A program made the translations under genes and the position numbers. Shown here piece after piece: positions 6,922-15,419 of a stretch of DNA of 63,564 nt (its first letter is position 1; each line of letters begins with the position of its first letter). Under the pieces are notes generated by a model. The model was not told the DNA's origin. It saw only the letters and a program-made list of their open reading frames with translations, and made no database searches. Source of the stretch: WVXT01 sp964345635 (GTDB lineage Bacteria; UBA6262; WVXT01); the NCBI GenBank assembly GCA_964345635.1, contig CAYFRM010000040.1, positions 1 to 63,564 of the forward strand, written 5' to 3'.

Positions 6922-8559
6922 CTAGGCCCGTTTTACCTTCCCGGCGACTATTCCCCCCTCCCTGACCATAAAAATGGCCAGAATGAGCAAAATCACGCCG
7001 ATTATCGCTAACAGGTAGTTCTGATTCCTGATAAATCCACGCACCTGGTATATCAGGGCTCCCGTGGTAGTAAGCAGAACAAAAATTCCCGGATATATCG
7101 TATATTTTGTGGGTTTTTTCATCGCCCAGAGATAAGAAGTAACTACCAGAAGAGCCAATGCCGCCACCAGTTGATTGGAAGCCCCGAAAATTGGCCAGAT
7201 TGCCTTCCAATTGCCAAATGCCAAGTATCCGGCACAGAAGATGATGACTGCCGTGGAAAAATAACGGTTCTGGAAAATTTTCCACTTCAAACCTTCGCCA
7301 AATAACTCTTCTGTTATATAGCGGTTAATTCTTGTGCCGGTATCCAAGGTGGTCATTACAAAGCTGTTAAGCATTACCATAGCCACCAGCGGCCCAAATG
7401 TGGCCCCCAGAAGAGGCGCTGCTATCCGGCCAAATCCCCGGGCAAAGGTCACAATCCAGTTCCCTCCCTTAATCAATTCCGGATAGACCAGTCCCTCCCT
7501 TCCCGCTCCGCCCGTCCAATAAAGACCGGCTGCCACAGCAATGAGAGCCAGGCTCGCCAGAATACCCTCCAGTATCATTCCCCCGTACGCCACCTTCCTC
7601 CCATCTCTCTCGTTTGTCAATTGCTTGGACGTTGTTCCGCTGGCAATCAAGGAATGGAATCCGGAGATTGCTCCACAGGCAACGATGACGAACAACATCG
7701 GCCAGAGAGTCCCCTGAGCGCTGGACCACTGCACAAGGGCGGGAGTGTGCATCCTGGGATGGGAAAAGAATAGTCCCAAATAGCCGAAAATTAGTCCGAA
7801 AAACAGGATAAAAGTGGATAGATAATCCCGCGGTTGAAGGAGAATATTTACCGGGGTAATAGAAGCAATAAATGCGTACCCTAACAATATGACCATCCAG
7901 ATTTTTGCGCTGCCTTCTATCCCCAGGGATACAGGAAAATGGTAGCCCAGAACAAGAAGCCCTGCCAGCAAAATCAGACCTGCCAACGTGGCTACCACCT
8001 GGTTGATTTTCCATTTGTAAATCATAAGCCCCGTGAGAATGGCAACCAGAATGAGGCCAAAAGTAGGTATCACTATCCTCGGTTCGTTCACTAAAGTCGT
8101 GCTGGTGACAGCGGCAAAGACTGCCACCACCAGAATAAGAGTCAGCCACAAGAAAGTAGCAAACAACATTTTTGCCCGGCGGCTCATTGTCGACTCGGCA
8201 ACATCGCCGATCGACCTGCCCTTGTGTCTTAGAGAGCTCATCAAACAGGAGAAATCATGAACTCCCCCGATAAATATGGACCCTATTACTATCCATATTA
8301 GAACCGGCACCCAGCCCCAGATAGCCACCGCAATTACCGGCCCGATGATAGGCCCCGCCCCGGCAATGCTGGCAAAATGGTGCCCGAAAAGAATTGTCCA
8401 GTGCTTTGCCGGCACATAATCTATCCCGTCATTATTCTCCACTGCCGGCGTCTTTCTCCGCGGGTCTACATCCCAGAGTTTCTCCATAATCTTTCCATAA
8501 AATCTATACCCGCACCATAAGAGCAGAATCGCAAAAACAGCTACCGTTAAGGAGTTCAT
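6922..8559 (-). CDS. cstA: carbon starvation protein CstA family transporter
   Basis: A 545-residue polytopic membrane protein with about 14-16 hydrophobic segments. It carries CstA family signatures near the N-terminus: DGIDYVPAKHWTILFGHHFA, AGAGPIIGPV and GGVHDF. CstA-type proteins take up peptides or pyruvate under nutrient limitation. This one is shorter than the roughly 700-residue enterobacterial form, matching the short version common in anaerobes. GGAAGG sits 7 nt before the ATG, and a near-consensus promoter lies directly upstream, so it is probably monocistronic and well expressed. Which substrate it imports cannot be told. Confidence 0.9.
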   Translation of the reverse strand: MNSLTVAVFAILLLWCGYRFYGKIMEKLWDVDPRRKTPAVENNDGIDYVPAKHWTILFGHHFASIAGAGPIIGPVIAVAIWGWVPVLIWIVIGSIFIGGVHDFSCLMSSLRHKGRSIGDVAESTMSRRAKMLFATFLWLTLILVVAVFAAVTSTTLVNEPRIVIPTFGLILVAILTGLMIYKWKINQVVATLAGLILLAGLLVLGYHFPVSLGIEGSAKIWMVILLGYAFIASITPVNILLQPRDYLSTFILFFGLIFGYLGLFFSHPRMHTPALVQWSSAQGTLWPMLFVIVACGAISGFHSLIASGTTSKQLTNERDGRKVAYGGMILEGILASLALIAVAAGLYWTGGAGREGLVYPELIKGGNWIVTFARGFGRIAAPLLGATFGPLVAMVMLNSFVMTTLDTGTRINRYITEELFGEGLKWKIFQNRYFSTAVIIFCAGYLAFGNWKAIWPIFGASNQLVAALALLVVTSYLWAMKKPTKYTIYPGIFVLLTTTGALIYQVRGFIRNQNYLLAIIGVILLILAIFMVREGGIVAGKVKRA

Positions 8560-8584
8560 TTATATACCTTCCATAATTTCTATA

Positions 8585-8613
8585 TTTATAGTAAATTTAT
8601 GATTTCTTGTCAA
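8585..8613 (-). promoter_or_regulatory. sigma70 promoter of cstA
   Basis: On the minus strand -35 TTGACA (8613-8608), a 17-nt spacer, and -10 TATAAA (8590-8585). The predicted start lies near 8578, about 20 nt before the ATG. Confidence 0.85.
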
Positions 8614-8622
8614 CTACACTAA

Positions 8623-8655
8623 ACAGATTACAAATTTCAAATTACAGATTACAAA
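8623..8655. repeat. dispersed ACAGATTACAAATT repeat
   Basis: Two copies of ACAGATTACAAA at 8623-8634 and 8644-8655 flank TTTCAAATT. It is the reverse complement of the heptamer array at 5530-5592, again touching the 3' end of a gene (stop at 8658). Confidence 0.7.
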
Positions 8656-8657
8656 CC

Positions 8658-11498
8658 TTAGAAGGTGGGTCCCAGGGAAAAATAGAATTTCCCGCTGAAT
8701 TTATCCGTCCGCCAGCCGTAATCTAACCTGAGCGTAAAGGGAAACATCTGTATGAGAAAAGTGTTTATTCTCAACCCTATTCCCACGGTGTTTTTTATAT
8801 CTGAAATCGTTTTTATCTCCTCAGGTTCGTTCCAGGCTGCGCCGGAATCGGTAAAAAGGGCAAGTTGCAGGTTCTTCAGATATATCTCCGGCCAGAGAAG
8901 TCTGAACCTCCAATTTATTTCCGGAAAGAGCATAAACCTCCACTCAGCGTTAACCAGGGCTAACCTGCTCCCCGAGGAAGCACCCTTGGAAAGCCCGCGT
9001 AGCTTGCTTTCTCCCCCCAAAGAGGTCTCTGTCCTATCCTTTCCCTGGGCCAGCCTTCCCAGAAATCTAAATGCCAAAACATTGCGTTCGGATAGCTTGA
9101 AATATTTCCTGGCATCGAGGATATACTTTGTATAATCGAAGTCGCCATCAAGCGCTTTGAAAGCTTGATAGACCGTCAAATTGACCCGGCTACCGCTCAT
9201 TATGTCCACAATCTTTCCCTGGGTTGTATCCCTTACCAGAGAAAGAGCAACTCCGTTCTCCCGGGTTCTGATATTGTCTCCATTCCACTCTCGCTTGGAC
9301 TCGGTAATAAGTTCCAGGTCTACTCGCCGGAAACGGTCGAAAGGATAACTGACCATAATCTCTTCGGCAAATTTGCTGCTACGGACCGTATCATCATCGT
9401 CGTCAGATTCGCGTCGCATCTTTCCGTAAACAAAAAAGCCTAAACTGGGTCGCCACCTTTGATAAATATAGCCTAATTGATAGGTTAGCCAGTCATATTC
9501 CGAGGCATACTCTAAATAGGCAATCATCCCGTGGTTTCCCAGCATATCACTTGCCTGCCAGTATCCGGCTGTGTACAGACCTTCTGTTGTGGAGTAAAAG
9601 AGCAAAGGAAAGATTAGATCCGTGGATGCCCTGAATCTATAGGGATGAATCCTGGTGACCGGAGAGGGTTGAGGACTTATGATTGGCCCGGTGGGCTCTG
9701 GTGGCAGTTGGGCTATCGCTATTTCTTCTTTCCCTCCCTTCAATTTTCTTGCAAACACCTCTTCCCGGGGAAATTCTCCCCGGTGGATGTTCATCTCCCC
9801 ATTCCGATAGGAAACGAAAAGTAGATGTTCTCCGTCGGAAGATATGTCGGGAGTAAAGACGCCCACTTTGACGTCGGTCAATTGGAAAATGTCCAATTTC
9901 AGATTCTCATCCCGAATCTCTTCTTCCCGGCCCCTCACGTCCATGCGGTAAATGTTAAAAATTCCCTCGTAATCGCCGATGTAGACGATACTATTGCCGT
10001 CGGGCGTCCAGCAAGGATCCATCTCATCATCGGGGGTGGAAGTCAATCGGGTAATGGCGAGGCTTTCCAGGTCCAGAAGAAAGAGCTCTTTCTGTCTTTC
10101 CCTTTCGGAGACGTAGACAATCTTCTTATCGTCGGGAGAAAAGACAGGATAACTGTCGTCGAACTCGTCGGTGGTTAACTTCTCCAGGTTCTTACCGTTG
10201 GTATCCACCAGGTAGAGGTCGTTAACGCCCCCTTCCATCCCCACAAAAACAATCTTATCCCCCTGGCGGGAAAAACAGGGCGATTTTATGACTTTTACGG
10301 GCAGGCGAAGTCTCTTTAATTTGTTTTTCTTGAGATTAATTATGTACAGGTAATCTTTCAGTTTTTTCTCTCCTGCAAAAACAATCTTTTCTCCGTCCGG
10401 GGACCAGGAAAGAGCGTGTCCGTCATAATGGATGACATCCAGACTCCTTCCGATCCGCGATTTTAGAATCGATTCCTGGCTCGTTCCGTCTACGTTCATC
10501 ACAAACAGGTCACCGTATCCGTTACGGGTAGAAACGAAAGCTACTCTCTTTCCGTCGGGTGAGAAGACCGGATTGGAATTAAACTCGGCATTCTCTGTAA
10601 GTTTCTTTCCGTAAGTTTCCGCTTCTTCTTTTCCCTCCGCTTCCATCGTATATTTTTCTTTCATATATTTCTGCCATCTTATGTCAAAACTGCCTAGGTC
10701 AGTATCGATTGTGCGCATAAAAACCCCGTTTATTTCCAGGCTCTCCCGCAGATTCTTAATCAATTTGGGAACCTTATCTTCCCCGTACTCCTCTGCCAGA
10801 AAACTGATTGCGCTGTGTCCCTCCTGGTAGGCTAACAAAATCTGGTGCATTCTCAAATGATTGAAACTGTGTAACTTACCCAGAGGAATTATCGTATCGG
10901 AAATAGCGACGTCTCTCAAAAGCATATGGTCGTAAGTTTCCCATTCTTCTTTACTCTCATATTCCGACAATCCTTCGATTATCCACAAAGGATAGAAGAC
11001 AAATCTCATCAGGCTCGCCGATTTCCAGAATCCACCGTACCAGATGTTAAAAATTGCGATATGGGTGAACTCATGAGTAATCACATGTTCTAACTCTTTA
11101 TCCGAACCGGTTACGGGAATTACAAACCTGTTCTTGTAGGGCTCGGAGAATCCACCGACCCCCTCGCCAGTATCGGCAATGTTATTCTGCTCAAAGTGGT
11201 TATGGGTCATATATAAGAAGAAAGGCGTTTTCTTTTCTATACTGATATTTAAGTCGCCGGTAACTTTTTCGTAAGCTTTTTCCAGCATCTTGCTCACTTT
11301 GGGAATCAGGTGCCTTTCTTCGGGATAATGGTAAATCTGGAAATGTTCGGTCTCGGCAATATGCCAGGTGTGTTGATCGACGATTACCTTATTCTTACCG
11401 AAAGAGACGTCCGGGTAGGCAGGAGAATTTCTCAAAAAAAGGAGGCAAAATGAGAGCCAAACAAATAAAAGTGATTTCTTGTTCAATCTATTCCTCAT
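8658..11498 (-). CDS. secreted metallopeptidase-like TolB propeller barrel protein
   Basis: A 946-residue protein with a signal peptide in the first 30 residues. Residues about 40-290 form a peptidase MA-like (gluzincin) domain with HEFTH near 142-146 and the downstream glutamate in IIEGLSEY. Next come about six PD40/TolB beta-propeller blades (repeated SPDGKRVAF, SPDDKKIVY and PDGNSIVY patterns, roughly 310-600). Finally a C-terminal beta-barrel of about 320 residues ends in Phe, like the BamA or surface-antigen class. The combination is expected to sit in the outer membrane with the enzyme and propeller in the periplasm or outside. The ATG lies 11 nt inside rpsA, so it is translated from the rpsA message. 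Confidence 0.82.
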   Translation of the reverse strand: MRNRLNKKSLLFVWLSFCLLFLRNSPAYPDVSFGKNKVIVDQHTWHIAETEHFQIYHYPEERHLIPKVSKMLEKAYEKVTGDLNISIEKKTPFFLYMTHNHFEQNNIADTGEGVGGFSEPYKNRFVIPVTGSDKELEHVITHEFTHIAIFNIWYGGFWKSASLMRFVFYPLWIIEGLSEYESKEEWETYDHMLLRDVAISDTIIPLGKLHSFNHLRMHQILLAYQEGHSAISFLAEEYGEDKVPKLIKNLRESLEINGVFMRTIDTDLGSFDIRWQKYMKEKYTMEAEGKEEAETYGKKLTENAEFNSNPVFSPDGKRVAFVSTRNGYGDLFVMNVDGTSQESILKSRIGRSLDVIHYDGHALSWSPDGEKIVFAGEKKLKDYLYIINLKKNKLKRLRLPVKVIKSPCFSRQGDKIVFVGMEGGVNDLYLVDTNGKNLEKLTTDEFDDSYPVFSPDDKKIVYVSERERQKELFLLDLESLAITRLTSTPDDEMDPCWTPDGNSIVYIGDYEGIFNIYRMDVRGREEEIRDENLKLDIFQLTDVKVGVFTPDISSDGEHLLFVSYRNGEMNIHRGEFPREEVFARKLKGGKEEIAIAQLPPEPTGPIISPQPSPVTRIHPYRFRASTDLIFPLLFYSTTEGLYTAGYWQASDMLGNHGMIAYLEYASEYDWLTYQLGYIYQRWRPSLGFFVYGKMRRESDDDDDTVRSSKFAEEIMVSYPFDRFRRVDLELITESKREWNGDNIRTRENGVALSLVRDTTQGKIVDIMSGSRVNLTVYQAFKALDGDFDYTKYILDARKYFKLSERNVLAFRFLGRLAQGKDRTETSLGGESKLRGLSKGASSGSRLALVNAEWRFMLFPEINWRFRLLWPEIYLKNLQLALFTDSGAAWNEPEEIKTISDIKNTVGIGLRINTFLIQMFPFTLRLDYGWRTDKFSGKFYFSLGPTF

Positions 11499-13206
11499 CT
11501 TCCGAATTGTTCATTTTTTCACTGATTATTTCGCCCAGAGTGGCTCCGGGAATTTCCTGTTCAATATACTTTTCCATTTCCGCTCTTTCCTGTGCCTTTA
11601 TATATTCCTTGATGCTCAAATCGATTATCATCTGCTGGGGATCGGCTCTAATAATTCTTGCCCAGACTCTATCTCCCACCCTTAAAACTTCTTTTATATC
11701 TTTAACTTTCCCCTTAGCCGCCTGGGAAATATGGATTAGCCCTTTTATACCCGGTTCCAATTCTACAAAAGCTCCGAAATTGGTGAGATGAACCACTTTT
11801 CCCTGAACATTGCTCCCCACAAAATATTTCCCATATGGGTTTTTCGATTTCTGTTTCAGTCCCAGAGATATTTTTTCAGCCTTGACATTTACCTCCAGAA
11901 CTACTGCTTCCACTTGATTTCCCACCTTGAGCACCTGTCCCGGGTGTCTCAATCTCTTTGTCCAGGAAATATCAGAAACATGAATCATCCCCTCAATTCC
12001 CTCTTCCAATCTGACAAAAGCCCCAAAGGGTGCCAGATGCGTAACGGTTCCCGTGAGTCTTGTTCCCGGCGGATACTTCTCTTTTGCCTGAGCCCAGGGA
12101 TTAGGCTGTATCTGTTTCAGCCCGAGGGATAATTTCCTCTTTTCTTCATCTATGCTGAGCACTCTGACTCTTACCACGTCTCCCACTTTCAATACTTCGC
12201 GGGGGTGCCTTATTTTCTCCGTCCAGGACATCTCGGAGACGTGAATCAGGCCTTCTATCCCGGGCTCCAGCTCGACAAACGCACCATAGGGGAGAATACC
12301 GGTTACTTTTCCCGCGGGAGTCGAATCAACAGGATATTTCTCCCTGATATTTTCCCAGGGATGGGGCTCCATCTGTTTCAGTCCTAATGAAATCTGCTCT
12401 TTTTCCCGGTTGAACGCGAGAACTTTTACGTCCATCTGTTCGCCCACCTTCAATGCATCTTCCACTCTCTCCAGGCGACCCCACGTTATATCGCCTATGT
12501 GCAGCAGTCCATCAATTCCGCCCAGATCAATAAATGCACCAAACCTGGTCATATTCTTCACAGTACCTTTCAATACGTCTCCCACGGTTATTCTGTTTAA
12601 CAGCTCTTCCCTCTTTTTCTTTACCTCATCCTCAATTACCAATCTCCAGGAGACGACGATATTCCTCTTTGGTTCGAATTCGATTACTCTTAACGGAACC
12701 ACCTGGCCGACGACACTATCCAGGTCCTTTACCGGGGGATAACCAATCTGAGAGGCAGGCATAAAAGCCTCGGCAAGACCTTTTCCTTCTTCCAGAATAG
12801 AATCAGGCCCTCCCAGATCCACAATCATACCTCCTTTAATCTTCCTGACTATCTTGCCCAGTATTTCGCTCTGCGTGGTATAGGCATCGCGAATTCTATC
12901 CCAGGTCCTTACCATTTCTGCCTTCTTCAATGATATAACGGGTCGGCCGTAGGCGTCTTCTCTTTTTTCCAAAAAGACCTCTATTTTATCGCCAGTTTTT
13001 ACCTTTAATTTCCCTGAAGGAGTGGCTACGTCTTCTTTCTTGAGAATTCCCTCGGTTTTCAAACCCACGTCGACCAATAAAGATTCGCCTTTCACCTGGA
13101 TAACTTTCCCGGTAACGATTTTCCCTTCCTTGATTTTGTCAAGGTCTTTTAATAACTTTTCCATCCTGGAGTCATGATGATTTTTTTCTTTTGGTGTATC
13201 CGTCAT
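11488..13206 (-). CDS. rpsA: 30S ribosomal protein S1
   Basis: 572 residues with six S1 (OB-fold) repeats, recognisable by GxVxx...GAFVxL..GxEGLIHxS patterns beginning near residues 28, 116, 202, 287, 374 and 461. Repeats 3-6 are the most canonical, as in E. coli S1 (557 residues). S1 binds mRNA and helps initiation on structured messages. The ATG follows the ispH stop directly (TAG then ATG), and the next gene overlaps its 3' end by 11 nt. The ispH-rpsA pair is the same neighbourhood that is fused into one protein in many Clostridia. Confidence 0.96.
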   Translation of the reverse strand: MTDTPKEKNHHDSRMEKLLKDLDKIKEGKIVTGKVIQVKGESLLVDVGLKTEGILKKEDVATPSGKLKVKTGDKIEVFLEKREDAYGRPVISLKKAEMVRTWDRIRDAYTTQSEILGKIVRKIKGGMIVDLGGPDSILEEGKGLAEAFMPASQIGYPPVKDLDSVVGQVVPLRVIEFEPKRNIVVSWRLVIEDEVKKKREELLNRITVGDVLKGTVKNMTRFGAFIDLGGIDGLLHIGDITWGRLERVEDALKVGEQMDVKVLAFNREKEQISLGLKQMEPHPWENIREKYPVDSTPAGKVTGILPYGAFVELEPGIEGLIHVSEMSWTEKIRHPREVLKVGDVVRVRVLSIDEEKRKLSLGLKQIQPNPWAQAKEKYPPGTRLTGTVTHLAPFGAFVRLEEGIEGMIHVSDISWTKRLRHPGQVLKVGNQVEAVVLEVNVKAEKISLGLKQKSKNPYGKYFVGSNVQGKVVHLTNFGAFVELEPGIKGLIHISQAAKGKVKDIKEVLRVGDRVWARIIRADPQQMIIDLSIKEYIKAQERAEMEKYIEQEIPGATLGEIISEKMNNSEDEE

Positions 13207-14076
13207 CTAACGCTCCGGTGCATCGGAACTACCCCTCAACAGGCCTTTTACTACACTTTTGATTATCCAATCGGGAGTGGAAGTGCCGGAAGTTATTCCT
13301 ACTCCTCTTTTCTTACTGAACCAACCGGGTCTCAATTCCTCCGCCGATTCTATATGGTAAGCACGGGTAACTTTCTTGCAGATATTGTAAAGTCTGGTAG
13401 TATTGGCGCTATTCTTACCGCCAATTACAATCATAAGATTTGCTCTCTTTGCCAGTCCTTTCGCCTCTTTCTGACGCTGGGAAGTCTCTTTGCAAATAGT
13501 GTTATGAATTTTCGGGTTTTTAGTCTTCTTCTTTAATCTTTTCACAATCTTCTCGAAGCTTTCCACCGCTTGCGTAGTCTGGCTGATGACTCCTATTTTT
13601 TTGTCTGTCTTGATCTTTTCCACATCTCGGGGAGTCTCTACCACGGAAGCTTCACCGTCGGCAAAAGAAAGTAAGGAAATTACTTCCGGATGAGATTTCT
13701 GCCCCACTATTACTACATGGTAGCCGTTCTCATGTAATCTCTTTGCCAGTAATTGAGCCCGCTTGACGAACGGGCAGGTAGCATCTATTAACCTGAGCCG
13801 CCTTTTCTCTATTCTCTTCAACACTGTTTGAGGCAAGCCGTGAGAAGGCACAATGAGAGTTCCTGCTTTTATCCGGCCCAGCCGGGAGATAGTTCTTACC
13901 CCCAGCCTTTCCAGGCGCTCGACTTCCTGAGGATTATGAATCAGTGGCCCTAAAGTATACACCGGGGTTGTGATGGTCCTCTTTCTATTACCCCTCGTCG
14001 GTATACTCTGCGCCAGGGAGATAGCCCTCTTTACTCCCGAACAAAACCCCATCTTTCTGGTAAAAATAAGTCTCAT
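13207..14076 (-). CDS. ispH: 4-hydroxy-3-methylbut-2-enyl diphosphate reductase
   Basis: 289 residues of IspH (LytB), the last step of the MEP isoprenoid pathway, reducing HMBPP to IPP and DMAPP with a 4Fe-4S cluster. The three cluster cysteines are visible: GFCSGV (C12), ATCPFV in the first third and NTICKET in the second half. SHGLP, GxxxHPE and ITSGTSTPDW are the other signatures. Length is normal (about 280-320). It sits between plsC (14-nt gap) and rpsA (abutting). Confidence 0.96.
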   Translation of the reverse strand: MRLIFTRKMGFCSGVKRAISLAQSIPTRGNRKRTITTPVYTLGPLIHNPQEVERLERLGVRTISRLGRIKAGTLIVPSHGLPQTVLKRIEKRRLRLIDATCPFVKRAQLLAKRLHENGYHVVIVGQKSHPEVISLLSFADGEASVVETPRDVEKIKTDKKIGVISQTTQAVESFEKIVKRLKKKTKNPKIHNTICKETSQRQKEAKGLAKRANLMIVIGGKNSANTTRLYNICKKVTRAYHIESAEELRPGWFSKKRGVGITSGTSTPDWIIKSVVKGLLRGSSDAPER

Positions 14077-14090
14077 CTCGATTACAAATT

Positions 14091-14705
14091 TCAGATTTCA
14101 GCTTGATATCGGTATTGCCCTTCCCGGTCCAGCTCCATTATTCCTTCCATTACTCTGTGGGCGAAATCGCGGTAACGAGACTTTTCATTCTCGCCTTTTT
14201 CGTCTGTTCCGAAATATATCGGTGAGCCAAAGCGCACAATTACCCTGGGAAAATTTTTTGCTCTGTGAGTATTCACAACCAGAGTAGGAACGACGGGGAA
14301 TTTAGTCTTTTGCGCTATCCAGGCAACCCCGGGTTGAGGCGCTCTCAGGCGCCCTCCCTTTCCCCGTCCACCTTCGGGGAAGACCACCAGGGTCTTCTTT
14401 CCATTCAACACTCTAAGCGCCTTTTTAAAGGCGGCTACGTCCTGTTTCCCTCTATCCACGGGAAAAGTGTGTATCATCCTCAGGACCGTTCCGAAAACGG
14501 GGAACCGGAAGAGCTGTTTTTTTGCCATAAAGTATACCTGGTATCCACCAATTGCCACGCCCACCAGAGGGGGGTCCCAGTAACTGGCATGATTAGGAGC
14601 TATAATAACTCCACCTTTGGGAATATTTCTCCTTCCTTCAATGCGAAAACGGAACAGGATTTTGCCTATCAACCAGATTAGCCAATAACCCAAAACATAC
14701 AACAT
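14091..14705 (-). CDS. plsC: 1-acyl-sn-glycerol-3-phosphate acyltransferase
   Basis: 204 residues with one N-terminal hydrophobic segment and the acyltransferase blocks NHASYWDP (HX4D catalytic pair) and FPEGGR. It converts lysophosphatidate to phosphatidate at the inner membrane. GGGGGT lies 6 nt before the ATG. The last codons (AEI, stop) are made from a copy of the dispersed AAATCTGAAATTTGTAATC-like repeat, so the extreme C-terminus is probably not ancestral. It is in the classical cmk-plsC-ispH-rpsA order. Confidence 0.93.
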   Translation of the reverse strand: MLYVLGYWLIWLIGKILFRFRIEGRRNIPKGGVIIAPNHASYWDPPLVGVAIGGYQVYFMAKKQLFRFPVFGTVLRMIHTFPVDRGKQDVAAFKKALRVLNGKKTLVVFPEGGRGKGGRLRAPQPGVAWIAQKTKFPVVPTLVVNTHRAKNFPRVIVRFGSPIYFGTDEKGENEKSRYRDFAHRVMEGIMELDREGQYRYQAEI

Positions 14706-14718
14706 AACTTACCCCCGC

Positions 14719-14735
14719 AAAAAAGTGACAGGTAC
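14719..14735. repeat. solo copy of the transposase-linked repeat
   Basis: AAAAAAGTGACAGGTAC, in the gap between cmk and plsC. It matches the first 16 bases of the repeats flanking the transposase at 17605-18288 but lacks the final T-tract arm. It is therefore a truncated member of that family. Confidence 0.75.
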
Positions 14736-14740
14736 AATAT

Positions 14741-15403
14741 TCATTCGATTCTTTTCAGGATAAACTCTACTACTTCTTTCTTGCTCATATCCGTGGAGTC
14801 TATGACTACAGCATCAGGAGCTATCTTCAAGGGAGCCACTCCCCGGGTGCGGTCGCGCCTGTCGCGAGAGCGAATCGCCTTTTCCAGCTCCGCCAGGTCC
14901 CCTTTCTCCCCTTTCGCTTTCAGTTCTCTGTATCTTCTCAAAGCCCTTTCTTTAAGTGACGCATCCAGATAGAACTTATAGTCTGCCCGGGGAAAGACTA
15001 CGGTGCCTATATCCCTGCCTTCCACTACAATTCCCCCCGAAGAACCCAGTCTCCTCTGAATTTTCACCAGCTCCTTCCTCACCTCAGGGATTGCAGCCAA
15101 GATGCTGGCTCCTTCAGTGACCCTTTTGTTCCTTATATTGTTGGTGACATCCTTTCCATCCAAATAGACCCTTGCCGTTCCCCCTTTACTCTTTAGCTCC
15201 ATCCTGCTATTTCTCACCATCCTGATCAATTCTCTCTTAGATTGCAGATCTATCTTTTTTCTAAATGCTTTCCAGCTTATTGCTCTATACATACCGCCCG
15301 TATCAATATAATTATAACCCAATTTTTTACTAACCATTCTGGCAATTGTTGTCTTCCCTGCCCCTGCTGGCCCGTCGATAGCAATAACCGCTCTTCTCTT
15401 CAC
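14741..15403 (-). CDS. cmk: cytidylate kinase
   Basis: 220 residues from GTG 15403 (a TTG one codon earlier is equally in frame; GGTGG lies just upstream). The P-loop IDGPAGAGKTT is at about 8-18, followed by DTGGMYR and the NMP-binding/lid residues (RSRDRRD). It phosphorylates CMP and dCMP. It sits 13 nt after aroA and is separated from plsC by the 35-nt gap that holds a repeat. aroA-cmk-plsC-ispH-rpsA is a common bacterial arrangement. Confidence 0.94.
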   Translation of the reverse strand: MKRRAVIAIDGPAGAGKTTIARMVSKKLGYNYIDTGGMYRAISWKAFRKKIDLQSKRELIRMVRNSRMELKSKGGTARVYLDGKDVTNNIRNKRVTEGASILAAIPEVRKELVKIQRRLGSSGGIVVEGRDIGTVVFPRADYKFYLDASLKERALRRYRELKAKGEKGDLAELEKAIRSRDRRDRTRGVAPLKIAPDAVVIDSTDMSKKEVVEFILKRIE

Positions 15404-15419
15404 CAAATTTCCACCATAC

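Noticed and set aside
6965..6995. Near-duplicate of the 6803-6835 sequence in cstA
   Set aside because: About 13 bases are identical, but the second site is coding and the remainder diverges; chance or weak duplication cannot be separated.
7469..8149. 226-residue minus-strand frame inside cstA
   Set aside because: Out-of-frame shadow of a well-supported transporter; composition is Ser/Arg/Gly-rich with no domain.
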